A stretch of DNA of 64,000 nt, taken from the NCBI GenBank assembly GCA_016715465.1, contig JADKAA010000024.1, positions 930,001-994,000 of the forward strand, in the 5' to 3' direction. The translations under genes were made by a program, and so were the position numbers. The notes under the pieces are model-generated. The model worked only from the letters and a program-made list of their open reading frames with translations. It did not search any database and had not been told where the DNA came from. Source of the stretch: Saprospiraceae bacterium (GTDB lineage Bacteria; Bacteroidota; Bacteroidia; Chitinophagales; Saprospiraceae). Shown in pieces: positions 45,932-53,968 of the stretch. The stretch's first letter is position 1. The number at the start of each line of letters is the position of its first letter.

Positions 45932-45945
45932 CTGATGGAAATCAT
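45932..45945 (-). promoter_or_regulatory. FNR/CRP-like palindrome upstream of the CoA-transferase
   Basis: On the gene strand the site reads ATGAT-TTCC-ATCAG, with an exact TGAT-N4-ATCA core. GATATTTG follows after 21 bp and matches TAnnTTTG at all but the first base. Sequence and spacing are close to the three CBS-gene sites (22 bp). Confidence 0.55.
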
Positions 45946-46134
45946 CGACAGAATAATATTTGTCATTTTATATTATTTTATGGAAATGAACAAATTTATT
46001 TATAGTTAAATTTGATTATTTAAAATAAAAAATTTATAAATTCGTCGCTTTAAGTGCTCTTATTTTTACATATTTCGAGTCATGCGCATGTCCCATGCGT
46101 TTACTTTTATATTTTATCCCGTAAAAAAGTGTTT

Positions 46135-46563
46135 ATGACATTCCGGCAAACAGAAATTGATCGCGTTGTCCGCGGTTTTCGGGAAAGGTCCCTACCTAAA
46201 GCAGAATGGACACACGAGGCACACCTTCTGGTGGCATTTCATTATGTGTCTCTATACGGCAGAGAAAAAGCCTTGTGCCTGATGAGACCCGGCATCATTT
46301 TATATAATCATGCCGTTGGAGGGGTTAGCGATGAAAATGGAGGGTACCACGAGACTTTGACTTGTTTCTGGATTAGCATCATTGATAAGTACCTCAAAGA
46401 AAATGGCAATGATTCAGCTCCGCATATCGACCAGGTAAATCATTTTTTGTCCTCTCCGCAGGCAGCCAGGGATTGGCCACTGCAATTTTACAGCAAGGCA
46501 TACCTGATGTCACTGGAAGCAAGATCCATGTGGGTTGCACCAGATATTAAAGGCCTGATGTGA
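46135..46563 (+). CDS. Conserved hypothetical protein (142 aa)
   Basis: I do not recognise the family by name. From the ATG at 46135 the protein is soluble and rich in His and aromatic residues. WTHEAHLLVAFHYVSLYG near residue 23 and the GGYHETLTCFW block near 72 look like conserved, possibly metal-binding motifs. The open frame extends upstream to 46054, but that part is hydrophobic and out of character. It converges with the HD gene and overlaps its end by 17 bp. Confidence 0.6.
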   Translation: MTFRQTEIDRVVRGFRERSLPKAEWTHEAHLLVAFHYVSLYGREKALCLMRPGIILYNHAVGGVSDENGGYHETLTCFWISIIDKYLKENGNDSAPHIDQVNHFLSSPQAARDWPLQFYSKAYLMSLEARSMWVAPDIKGLM

Positions 46564-47185
46564 CCTCAGTGTCAGTTCCTTTTTTACCAGTGGCCAGTTC
46601 ATATTGGGCTCTGATTGTAGATAATTGTTTCTTTTTTCGGAATTCGCGGTATCGTTTGCAATACTGCGTATAAAATCTATGCTTACTGAGAAAATTGATT
46701 TGAGTTTGCATCCAGTCCAATGCTGTGAAGTCAGGATTCACCATCCTGAGTTCTTTAAATAAGCCCTGGCTGATGCGATCGTAATGAGCGGAACCAATGT
46801 ATTCCACATCCGCATCCAGGATGATTTTTTCCATCAGATTTTTTGGTTCGGCCCCCCTATCGGTGACTACGATGAGCCTGCAAACTATTTCGATATCCTC
46901 AGCAGCGTAACCAAATGAGGCCATATCTTTTCGCGCCATTTCACATCCTATGGCTTCATGCCCTTCGCGACTGACCATAAAGCCTGCATCGTGATATAGG
47001 GCTGCCAGTTGCAATAAATGGATATCTTCTTTAGTGGCCCCCTCCTTTAAAGCAATAAAGGCTGCCCTTTTTACCACTAAAATGGTATGGTCTGCATTGT
47101 GATAGGTCAAACTCGAGTCGAGGCCGTGCCTTAGTTTCTCGATTTTATGCCGGTAGATGACTTCGAAGTGATGTCTTGGTTTCAA
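46547..47185 (-). CDS. HD-domain phosphohydrolase
   Basis: The 212-residue protein has HD-superfamily metal ligands: SLTYHNADHTILVVKRA near residue 25 and AALYHDAGFMVSREGHE near 67 (the HD pair), followed by LDADVEYIG near 123 (last Asp). HD proteins hydrolyse phosphomonoesters or cyclic nucleotides. It overlaps yitT-like by 4 bp at the end of the kinase / regulator / REC-cyclase / YitT operon, so a role in breaking down a cyclic nucleotide made by the operon's cyclase is tempting (inference). Confidence 0.85.
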   Translation of the reverse strand: MKPRHHFEVIYRHKIEKLRHGLDSSLTYHNADHTILVVKRAAFIALKEGATKEDIHLLQLAALYHDAGFMVSREGHEAIGCEMARKDMASFGYAAEDIEIVCRLIVVTDRGAEPKNLMEKIILDADVEYIGSAHYDRISQGLFKELRMVNPDFTALDWMQTQINFLSKHRFYTQYCKRYREFRKKKQLSTIRAQYELATGKKGTDTEVTSGL

Positions 47186-48072
47186 TGGTGAACCCTTATT
47201 TGTTTGATGATGCCTCCTTTCACTTCTTTGATGCTTTGTACGTAAAAAAAGGCTGTAGGATCCACGGCTGAGGCCGCCTCTTTGATGCGATGGATTTCCA
47301 GCCGGGTCACGATGGTCATCACAATATCGCAGTCACTCCTTACATCAAAGCTACCTGGAAGATAACCCCTTTCTCCCTTATAAACAGTAATGGCCTTGCC
47401 AAAATCATTGACGATGAGCGATTTTATTTTATCCGATTCCTTTGAAATGATGGACAAGGCGGTATATTCCTCAAATCCATCCACTACATAATCTGAGGCC
47501 TTGAGTGCCGTGAAATAGGTAAGAATGGAGTACATGGCGGTCTCTATGCCAAAGTAAAAGGCTGCGCCCAGCATGATGAGGGAATTGATCAGGAGGATGA
47601 TCTCACTGGTGGTAAAACCACTTTTCCGGTTGGTGTAGTCGGCCACTACTTCCAGGCCGTCGATCACGCCTCCTCCCCTGATGACGAGTCCTATGCCCAG
47701 CCCGATGAGAAAGCCACCAAAAACCGCGATCAGGATTTTGTCGCTGGTAACAGTAGGTACCTGAATGACATTCATGAGGATGCCCAGCAGTGCGATGGCA
47801 ATGAGGGCCTGAACGCCAAAGGTCTTGCCGATCTTTTTATATCCGATGATGACAAAGGGAATGTTCAGCACGATGAGTAATAAACTGATGTCAATGTGAA
47901 AGACCTCATGGAGCAAAATGGATATACCGGTAACGCCGCCATCCAGAAAGTGATTGGGAATCATAAAGCCTTTGAGGGCAAATATGGCGCAGAAGATACC
48001 GGCGAGGGTATAAAGCATGGAAAAAGGGGAGAAAATGAACTTCCAGTTGATGCCTTGTTGAACACTCTTCAT
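47182..48072 (-). CDS. YitT-family membrane protein
   Basis: The 296-residue protein has five or six N-terminal membrane segments (LAGIFCAIFALKGFMIPNHF, GGVTGISILLHEVFHIDISL) and the conserved IRGGGVIDGLEVVADYT block, all typical of YitT/DUF161, with a soluble DUF2179 domain at the C-terminus (AITVYKGERGYLPGSFDVRS). Function of the family is unknown. It overlaps the HD gene by 4 bp and lies 21 bp after the REC-cyclase gene, so it is part of that operon. Confidence 0.9.
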   Translation of the reverse strand: MKSVQQGINWKFIFSPFSMLYTLAGIFCAIFALKGFMIPNHFLDGGVTGISILLHEVFHIDISLLLIVLNIPFVIIGYKKIGKTFGVQALIAIALLGILMNVIQVPTVTSDKILIAVFGGFLIGLGIGLVIRGGGVIDGLEVVADYTNRKSGFTTSEIILLINSLIMLGAAFYFGIETAMYSILTYFTALKASDYVVDGFEEYTALSIISKESDKIKSLIVNDFGKAITVYKGERGYLPGSFDVRSDCDIVMTIVTRLEIHRIKEAASAVDPTAFFYVQSIKEVKGGIIKQIRVHH

Positions 48073-48093
48073 AATTTGTAAATATACTTTGGG

Positions 48094-49134
48094 TTAATTA
48101 ATGACAGCATATGCTACCAGTGGGAACTGCTTGTTTTTCAAAGCCAGTTCACCGATTTTGGTACACGAAAAAGACTCCTTGATCAGTTCATAGCAGGATG
48201 CAGTAATGAGGATCTGATTGACATCGGCTTGTGCTTGCAGCCTGGCTGCCACATTTACCGTATCGCCAATGACGGTGTAGTCCAGTCTCTTAAGGTTGGA
48301 AGATCCAATATTACCCGACACCATCTCACCGCTGTTGATGCCAATGGATACCTGGGGTTTAAACCCGGATTCACCAACAAAGGTGGGTAAGGCGTCTATG
48401 GCATTTCTGATGGCCAGAGAAGCTTCAATGGCACGGTCCAAATGGTAAGGACCCTTAAACACAGCCATAATGGCGTCACCTATAAACTTGTCAACAATAC
48501 CAGTGTGGGTTATGATGGCTTTGACCATCACGTCAAAATATTCATTGAGTAAACTTACAACTTTGTCTGGTTTTTCAGTCTCACTGATTCGGGTAAAACC
48601 ACAAATGTCAATAAAAGCCACCGTGCCTTCGACAATTTCATTGGCCATCAGGGCGCTTTCAAATTCACGACTGCCCATAAAATTGAGCACATTTTCATCG
48701 ACGTACATGCGCAGGATATTGTTTTCATGGATCGCTTTCAGGGTATCCTGGATTTGATTTACCTGCTGTATTGTTTTTTCGATGGTGACTTCGAGGTCCT
48801 CAAAGTTAACAGGCTTACAGATAAAATCAAAAGCACCCCGGTTCATGGCGCACCGGATGTTGTCCATGTCGCCATAGGCTGAGATCATGACGGTTTTCAA
48901 TAATGGTGCGCTTTCACCCAACTGTGACAGCAGCGTGAGACCATCCATTTCGGGCATATTGATGTCACTGAGCACAATGGAAATTTCCTTATCCTCTTTT
49001 ACTTTCTCCAGTGCCTCACGTCCATTGAGGGCAAAGACAAATTCGTATTCCTGTTCCCTGATTTTCTTGCGAAAGCGCTGTTTTATCAGGAGTTCCAGGT
49101 CCTGTTCATCATCGGCTACCAAAATTCTTGTCAT
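48094..49134 (-). CDS. Response regulator fused to a class III adenylate cyclase
   Basis: Residues 1-~130 are a receiver domain (RILVADDEQDLELL, phospho-Asp in SIVLSDINMPEMDG near 58, CKPVN Lys). A coiled linker leads to a class III cyclase domain (~170-346) with both metal Asps (VAFIDICGFTRI and KFIGDAIMAVF) and the transition-state Asn/Arg in GDTVNVAARLQ. Lys in DKFIGD and Thr in DYTVIGD occupy the base-selecting places and favour ATP over GTP (inference from family rules). It overlaps the stand-alone receiver gene by 4 bp and is 21 bp from YitT. The upstream kinase probably controls it. Confidence 0.92.
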   Translation of the reverse strand: MTRILVADDEQDLELLIKQRFRKKIREQEYEFVFALNGREALEKVKEDKEISIVLSDINMPEMDGLTLLSQLGESAPLLKTVMISAYGDMDNIRCAMNRGAFDFICKPVNFEDLEVTIEKTIQQVNQIQDTLKAIHENNILRMYVDENVLNFMGSREFESALMANEIVEGTVAFIDICGFTRISETEKPDKVVSLLNEYFDVMVKAIITHTGIVDKFIGDAIMAVFKGPYHLDRAIEASLAIRNAIDALPTFVGESGFKPQVSIGINSGEMVSGNIGSSNLKRLDYTVIGDTVNVAARLQAQADVNQILITASCYELIKESFSCTKIGELALKNKQFPLVAYAVIN

Positions 49135-49508
49135 TGAATCAGTTGATTTAATTTGGTTTTTAAAAGCTTGAAATCAACGGGCTTGGTTAAAAAATCATCT
49201 GCACCTAGTTGCATGGCGGTATCATGATTTTCCTTATCTCCGTATGCTGTGATCATCAGAACAATGGGGGGGGGCTTGTGGTATTTTTGCTTGATGTGTG
49301 CCAGTAAATCAAGGCCACTCATACCCGGCATGTTGATGTCGGATAGGATCAATACCGCTTCCTGTTCATGTTGGTTAAGATACACCAATGCTTCTTCGCC
49401 CGAGAAGGCAAAAACAAACTCCATTTGCTTATCTCCGATCTCTTTTCTAAATCGCTGTTCAAAAAGCACTTTTATATCTTGTTCGTCGTCAACTACTAAA
49501 ACTTTCAT
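49131..49508 (-). CDS. Single-domain response regulator
   Basis: This 125-residue protein is only a receiver domain: VLVVDDEQDIKVL acidic pocket, phospho-acceptor in LILSDINMPGMSG near residue 57, the conserved Thr in MITAYGD and Lys in FLTKPVDF. It is similar to the receiver of the REC-cyclase that follows, which it overlaps by 4 bp, so it probably arose by duplication. It may act as a phosphate relay or sink between the kinase and the cyclase. Confidence 0.93.
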   Translation of the reverse strand: MKVLVVDDEQDIKVLFEQRFRKEIGDKQMEFVFAFSGEEALVYLNQHEQEAVLILSDINMPGMSGLDLLAHIKQKYHKPPPIVLMITAYGDKENHDTAMQLGADDFLTKPVDFKLLKTKLNQLIQ

Positions 49509-49516
49509 TTGTGTGT

Positions 49517-50815
49517 CTAAGATTTGATTGGTAAGATAATTATAAATTTGGTACCTTCTCCTTCTTTAGAATCTACTTTTAACTCCCCGTTGTGCCCTTT
49601 AGTTACAATATCATAACTCATGCTTAAGCCCAGTCCCGTTCCCTGGCCTGGCGGTTTGGTTGTAAAGAAGGGTTGAAAGATCTTGTCCATTAATTTTTGG
49701 GGAATGCCATTTCCATTGTCCTCAACCTTGATCTCAGCCGAGCCATTTATTTTCTTTGTACTGACTGTAACTGTGGGATCATATTTGCCTTCTTCCGATT
49801 TATTTTTCTTTTCATTTATGGCATAAAATGAATTTGTAATTAAATTTAATATCACCCGGCCAATGTCCTGTGGGATGATGCTGATGTTGCCAATGGATGG
49901 ATCAAAATCGGTTTTCATGGCGGCATTAAATGATTTATCCTTTGCCCTTAATCCATGATAGGCCAGGCGTAAAAATTCATCTGCCAAAGCGTTGATGTCT
50001 GTTGGTTCTTTTTTGCCACTGCCGCTGCTACTGTGATGGAGCATACCTTTTACAATGGCATCCGCTCTTTTGCCGTGAAATATTATTTTGTTTTCATTAT
50101 CTATGACATCTTTTGCAATTGCTTTTACTTCTTCATAATTTCCTTTTATAATTTCTTCGTTCATCTCTGTAAGCAATTCTTTATTTACTTCCGAAAAATT
50201 ATTTACAAAATTTAATGGATTTTGTATTTCGTGGGCAATGCCGGCAGTGAGCTCTCCCAGGCTGGCCATTTTTTCAGACTGGATTAGTTGGGCCTGGGTG
50301 GACTTGAGTTCATGAATTGTATTTTGTAGTTGGATTGTTCTCTCATCAACCATCCTTTGCAGTTCATGATTCTTCTCTTTCATTAACTCGATTGCCCACG
50401 AGTCGCCTGTCACACCAAGTCCATAGGAACCATGAAAATGTGTACAAATCCATCTTTCTTCTATAAACTCAAAGATGATGCTCAATCGTAACTCATTTTC
50501 ATGCCTGATCCCTTCAACAGTCATCTTTATATTTACTTCATCCACATAAATAGCTACCTTTTCTCCATTTGAAATCCTGCGATATACTGGCTTAATTTCA
50601 AACTGAATATCTAATCCAACAGACTGCTCTTTTTGTATCCTCCAACCTTCATATAATTCATTAAGATTGAATAATTTTTCATCCAAGTTGGCTCCGTACC
50701 CCATTATTTCTGGAACAAACAACAAAGAAATATTTTCCAAAGGGTAGTTGTTCTTAATAAGTTCAACAAAGTTGTTGTATTGTTCTTCAAGTTGTTCAGC
50801 CATTTGATTTGTCAT
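49517..50815 (-). CDS. Sensor histidine kinase with SnoaL-like input domain
   Basis: The 432-residue soluble protein has an N-terminal SnoaL-like domain (residues ~10-140; VAIYVDEVNIKMTVEG and FIEERWICTHFHGSYG), a coiled coil, HisKA-like text with His near 192 in LTAGIAHEIQNPLNFVNNF, the N box (VILNLITNSFYAINE) and the G box (GTGLGLSMSYDIVTKG). With no membrane segment it senses something in the cytoplasm. It is first in the operon, 8 bp before the receiver gene. Confidence 0.92.
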   Translation of the reverse strand: MTNQMAEQLEEQYNNFVELIKNNYPLENISLLFVPEIMGYGANLDEKLFNLNELYEGWRIQKEQSVGLDIQFEIKPVYRRISNGEKVAIYVDEVNIKMTVEGIRHENELRLSIIFEFIEERWICTHFHGSYGLGVTGDSWAIELMKEKNHELQRMVDERTIQLQNTIHELKSTQAQLIQSEKMASLGELTAGIAHEIQNPLNFVNNFSEVNKELLTEMNEEIIKGNYEEVKAIAKDVIDNENKIIFHGKRADAIVKGMLHHSSSGSGKKEPTDINALADEFLRLAYHGLRAKDKSFNAAMKTDFDPSIGNISIIPQDIGRVILNLITNSFYAINEKKNKSEEGKYDPTVTVSTKKINGSAEIKVEDNGNGIPQKLMDKIFQPFFTTKPPGQGTGLGLSMSYDIVTKGHNGELKVDSKEGEGTKFIIILPIKS

Positions 50816-50845
50816 AAATCTACTGTTAAAATGGTATAAAAATAT

Positions 50846-50940
50846 TTAAAAAACTGGTAATTGAATGATAAATTCAGCACCTTCCCTTTCATTACTTTCC
50901 ACCTTCAACTCCCCGCCATGTGCCTTTACCAAAACATTAT
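50846..50940 (-). pseudogene. Histidine-kinase C-terminal remnant
   Basis: The minus strand encodes NVLVKAHGGELKVESNEREG followed by AEFIIQLPVF and a stop. This is the last ~30 residues of a HATPase domain, closely like the ends of the kinases at 49517 and 53969. No upstream kinase text is present, so it is a fragment. Confidence 0.7.
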
Positions 50941-51039
50941 TCGACTGAACAGATGATTTGGAAGAATTTTTGGATTGCATGGGTTTCATATTTATGTTTT
51001 ACCTTTTTCTTGTCTCAGCCATTCTTTAATTACTAAACC

Positions 51040-51816
51040 TTATTTCACCACGCCTAAATACTTATCATACCACATCAGTGATTCTTTTACAAAATCTGTT
51101 CTCGGCACCAAATGTCCTGCTTCGTAAATAATTATTTTTTTATCATCTTTTGGAGTGCCAAGAAAATTAAACATGGGTTTCTGTGATGTCTCCACCGGAA
51201 AGAAAAGGTCATGCTTTCCATTTAGCATTAAAACGGGCTGGGTTACTCTTGGCAAATAGTTCAACTGGTCGGCTTCCGGTAAAGATTTGTTCATCACCAT
51301 GCCGCCCACATTCAGCACGATGACCTTCAATCTTTTTTCTATGGCCGGCATTATGCCGCCCATATAGCCACCCCAGCTCCAGCCGAGGAAGCCCAGTTTA
51401 TCTGCTTTTATATCCTTTCTTGTTTCTAAATAGTCAATGCTTCTGCCTATATCTTTTCGCCACATGATCAAATGATCTTTATAAAATACAGTTTCATCGG
51501 GAAGATCACTTTTTAATTCATCGTGCCTTTCACAAGTGCCTTTATAAATGGGCCGCATCAGTGCCCTGCCACTTTTTAAAATAAAATCTATGCGGCCGGT
51601 GATAGACAAAGGGTCATAATTTTTTAAATAAATATCATTAGAGCCAGGGAAAAAAAGTACGGTTTGATAAGGTGGCTTAAAACCTTTGGGCAGGTAAAGC
51701 CAGGCCTGTGCCCGTTCGTTATTGTAACCGGCATCAAAAGTAATTTTTTCTGCAGTCCACGATTCGTTGTCAAGAGTGGCTTCCACTTTTTCATTTAAAG
51801 CGCTTTTGTCATACAA
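51040..51816 (-). CDS. Alpha/beta hydrolase part of a split cyclase-SUMF1-hydrolase protein
   Basis: The frame contains a complete alpha/beta hydrolase: nucleophile in FLGWSWGGYMGG, acid in MLNGKHDLFFP and His in IYEAGHLVPR. Its first residues (YDKSALNEKVEATLDNESW) continue the text of the upstream gene: in that gene QQF is followed out of frame by C-M-T-K-A-L and a stop, whereas the other frame gives YDKSALNEKVE. One extra T in the T4 run near 51815-51820 would join them. Proteins with SUMF1-like text followed by this hydrolase and a (Y/F)xxQFxYDKxxLNxxxE junction are known as single chains. The two ORFs were therefore probably one gene. Confidence 0.8.
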   Translation of the reverse strand: MYDKSALNEKVEATLDNESWTAEKITFDAGYNNERAQAWLYLPKGFKPPYQTVLFFPGSNDIYLKNYDPLSITGRIDFILKSGRALMRPIYKGTCERHDELKSDLPDETVFYKDHLIMWRKDIGRSIDYLETRKDIKADKLGFLGWSWGGYMGGIMPAIEKRLKVIVLNVGGMVMNKSLPEADQLNYLPRVTQPVLMLNGKHDLFFPVETSQKPMFNFLGTPKDDKKIIIYEAGHLVPRTDFVKESLMWYDKYLGVVK

Positions 51817-53651
51817 AATTGCTGGCGGTAAATTTCAAACGTTTTGGCATCTACGGGTTTTTCTTTTGTATAATCACGGAAAGCCATGGATACCGGTTTC
51901 ATTAATTGGGCCATAGCTGTATCGCCTGGTAATTCTTTTATACATCGAAAACCATTGCTCACACTTCGGTCCATTGCGGGCTGCAGGTAGCCGTCGTTAA
52001 AAGCATAAGTAGGATCGTTCCAGCCTCCTCCTAAAATATAACGCACCCCTTTTTGTTCGTTTTCATTATAGCACCATTCTCTCGCATTGCCCGCTATATC
52101 ATAAATGCCAAAATAACTGTAGCCTGCATTACTCCCGACAGGTGTTGTATTCTTCCCATTAAAATTGCTGAGTGCTACAATATACTGTGTAAACCCGGTT
52201 TGTGCTGCCACACTCCAGTGGAAAACGGTGGGCAATTGTTTTTGTGCATACACCGCATAAGCTGCCGCTTCGTACCAGCTAATGCCGGTTACCGGAAAAT
52301 TTTCCTGGCCATCAGGATACGTACCCGCTTCCCAGGTGGCTGGTCCAGGCCTTCCTGTTTTATCAATGAACAAAGCCAACGCAGCTTCCAAAGAAATTGC
52401 TTTTCCATTTTGATAAATGACATTGTTCCAAAATTTATTATTGCTATAACCACCGGCATCCATAAAACCTTTAAATTCTTTGTTGCTTACTTCATATTTA
52501 TCCATCAAAAAAGAAGGCACATCTTTTTTGCCACTGCCTTCAAGCCCGACAATTAACATGGGCGTATTTTTCGCCGGCATGCGTACCATATTTGCGGGCA
52601 GGCTGCCCACTTTGTCTAAAATAAGATTAAAAGAATCTTTCAAGCTTTTAAAGGAACCAGCTGTGCCTGCATACTCAATTGTTTGATAACCTTTTTTTCT
52701 GATTTCCATCCGCAGGTAGGGCCGGGGAAGCCTCACATCTTTAAATGGTGTAGTACCTGCAAACCGCCATTCATTGTTGGGTTTGGTGTAATCTTTCCAC
52801 CAAAGTTCTGCATCGGCAGGCGCTGTTGTCAAAGATAATTTGGAGGAAACCGCCCGCCATAGTTTTATCAGCACAGAGTCTTTTGGTATATATTTTTCAG
52901 CTTCCAACGCCAGGTCAAATGCTTCTATCGGCGGTGAAAAATTATCGTTCACCGATTTTTGAATGGCAGGCAGTAAATCATTTCTTGCATGTTGTTTTTT
53001 CATCCATGGATTAATGAAAGCATATGCTGTTGCGAACAATACAGCAACTATAAGTAGCGCCGATAGCAAACGCCTTTTTGCTTTTTTGGCAGAAGTTCTG
53101 TCAATAAATATTTCTGCTTTGCCTTCTAAATTTTTATTCAAGGGTACTTGCAGGCCTGCATTGCTGATGGCAAATATTTCTATGGGTTCAGCCACATTTT
53201 TTAAAACAAATTTCCCAAGAGATGTGGTTTGAATGTCTTTATGATTTTTGACATCATCCACCACTTTGGCAGAAACAAAAATGCTGCCCGGCACTGCCAT
53301 TGATTCTAATCTGGAAGCAATGTTAACGCCGTCGCCATACACATCTGTTTCATCAAATACCACGTCTGCCTGGTGAATGCCAATGCGTAACGGCACTATG
53401 GGTTCCTGCATCATGAGTAGTTGTGTCGCAATTGCTGCTTGTACGGCCTCTTTGGCACTGCTGAAACTGCATAAAGCACCATCACCACTGAATTTTATTA
53501 ATCTTCCTCCGTGTAGGGAAAGCTCTTCATCCAATTTGTTTTTAAGTTTGTCTCTCAAGTCCATTGCTATTGCTTCATCCTCTTGCATGATGGCAGTATA
53601 GCCTACAATATCGGCAAACATGATCGCGGCGAGCTGGCGGTTTTGACCCAT
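51795..53651 (-). CDS. Class III adenylate cyclase with SUMF1-like domain
   Basis: Residues 1-~170 form a class III cyclase domain (metal Asps in IMFADIVGYTAI and IKFSGDGALCSF; Asn/Arg in GDGVNIASRLES; Lys and Asp in the base-selecting places favour ATP). A membrane helix (LLSALLIVAVLFATAYAF, near 205) separates it from a periplasmic part with a PEGA-like segment and a SUMF1/formylglycine-generating-enzyme-like domain (~360-590: PSFLMDKYEVSNKEF, FPVTGISWYEAAAYAVYA, GIYDIAGNAREWCYN, ILGGGWND). The open frame stops after QQFCMTKAL, apparently by a 1-base loss, cutting off the hydrolase domain encoded at 51040-51816. A 9-bp tandem repeat lies 21 bp upstream of the start. Confidence 0.88.
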   Translation of the reverse strand: MGQNRQLAAIMFADIVGYTAIMQEDEAIAMDLRDKLKNKLDEELSLHGGRLIKFSGDGALCSFSSAKEAVQAAIATQLLMMQEPIVPLRIGIHQADVVFDETDVYGDGVNIASRLESMAVPGSIFVSAKVVDDVKNHKDIQTTSLGKFVLKNVAEPIEIFAISNAGLQVPLNKNLEGKAEIFIDRTSAKKAKRRLLSALLIVAVLFATAYAFINPWMKKQHARNDLLPAIQKSVNDNFSPPIEAFDLALEAEKYIPKDSVLIKLWRAVSSKLSLTTAPADAELWWKDYTKPNNEWRFAGTTPFKDVRLPRPYLRMEIRKKGYQTIEYAGTAGSFKSLKDSFNLILDKVGSLPANMVRMPAKNTPMLIVGLEGSGKKDVPSFLMDKYEVSNKEFKGFMDAGGYSNNKFWNNVIYQNGKAISLEAALALFIDKTGRPGPATWEAGTYPDGQENFPVTGISWYEAAAYAVYAQKQLPTVFHWSVAAQTGFTQYIVALSNFNGKNTTPVGSNAGYSYFGIYDIAGNAREWCYNENEQKGVRYILGGGWNDPTYAFNDGYLQPAMDRSVSNGFRCIKELPGDTAMAQLMKPVSMAFRDYTKEKPVDAKTFEIYRQQFCMTKAL

Positions 53652-53672
53652 AATATATTCTTTTATGTTGTT

Positions 53673-53816
53673 AAAATATTCAAAATATTCAAAATATTCA
53701 AAATGTTTAAAATGTTCAAAATGTTCAAAATGTTCAAAATGTTCAAAATGTTCAAAATGTTCAAAATGTTCAAAATGTTCAAAATGTTCAAAATGTTCAA
53801 AGTATTCAAAGTATTT
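53673..53816. repeat. 9-bp tandem repeat, 16 units (AAAATGTTC type)
   Basis: Sixteen 9-bp units: three AAAATATTC, one AAAATGTTT, ten AAAATGTTC, then AAAGTATTC and AAAGTATTT. The array starts 21 bp upstream of the cyclase-SUMF1 start codon, so it replaces or interrupts its promoter. The plus-strand frame through it (KMF repeated) is an artefact. Confidence 0.95.
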
Positions 53817-53822
53817 GTTTAC

Positions 53823-53925
53823 TTAAATTACTTGAAGCGTAATTAGAAATACACTTCCTTTCCCTGTTCTACTTTGAATCCTAAAATCTCTACCGTTTAC
53901 ATTCACTATGTCGTGACTTGTCTGA
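53823..53925 (-). pseudogene. Second histidine-kinase C-terminal remnant
   Basis: The minus strand reads SHDIVNVNGRDFRIQSRTGK followed by GSVFLITLQVI and a stop. This resembles the last ~30 residues of a HATPase domain (compare YDIVKAHGGEL...STFMIQIP). Stop codons close the frame upstream. It differs from the other tails, so it came from another kinase. Confidence 0.55.
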
Positions 53926-53968
53926 ATCAAGGATTTACAAGGATGAGTGGAGTGCACAGATTTTATGG

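Noticed and set aside
53583..53846. Plus-strand ORF with repeated KMF text
   Set aside because: It is only the translation of the 9-bp tandem repeat plus antisense of the cyclase start; no real protein features.
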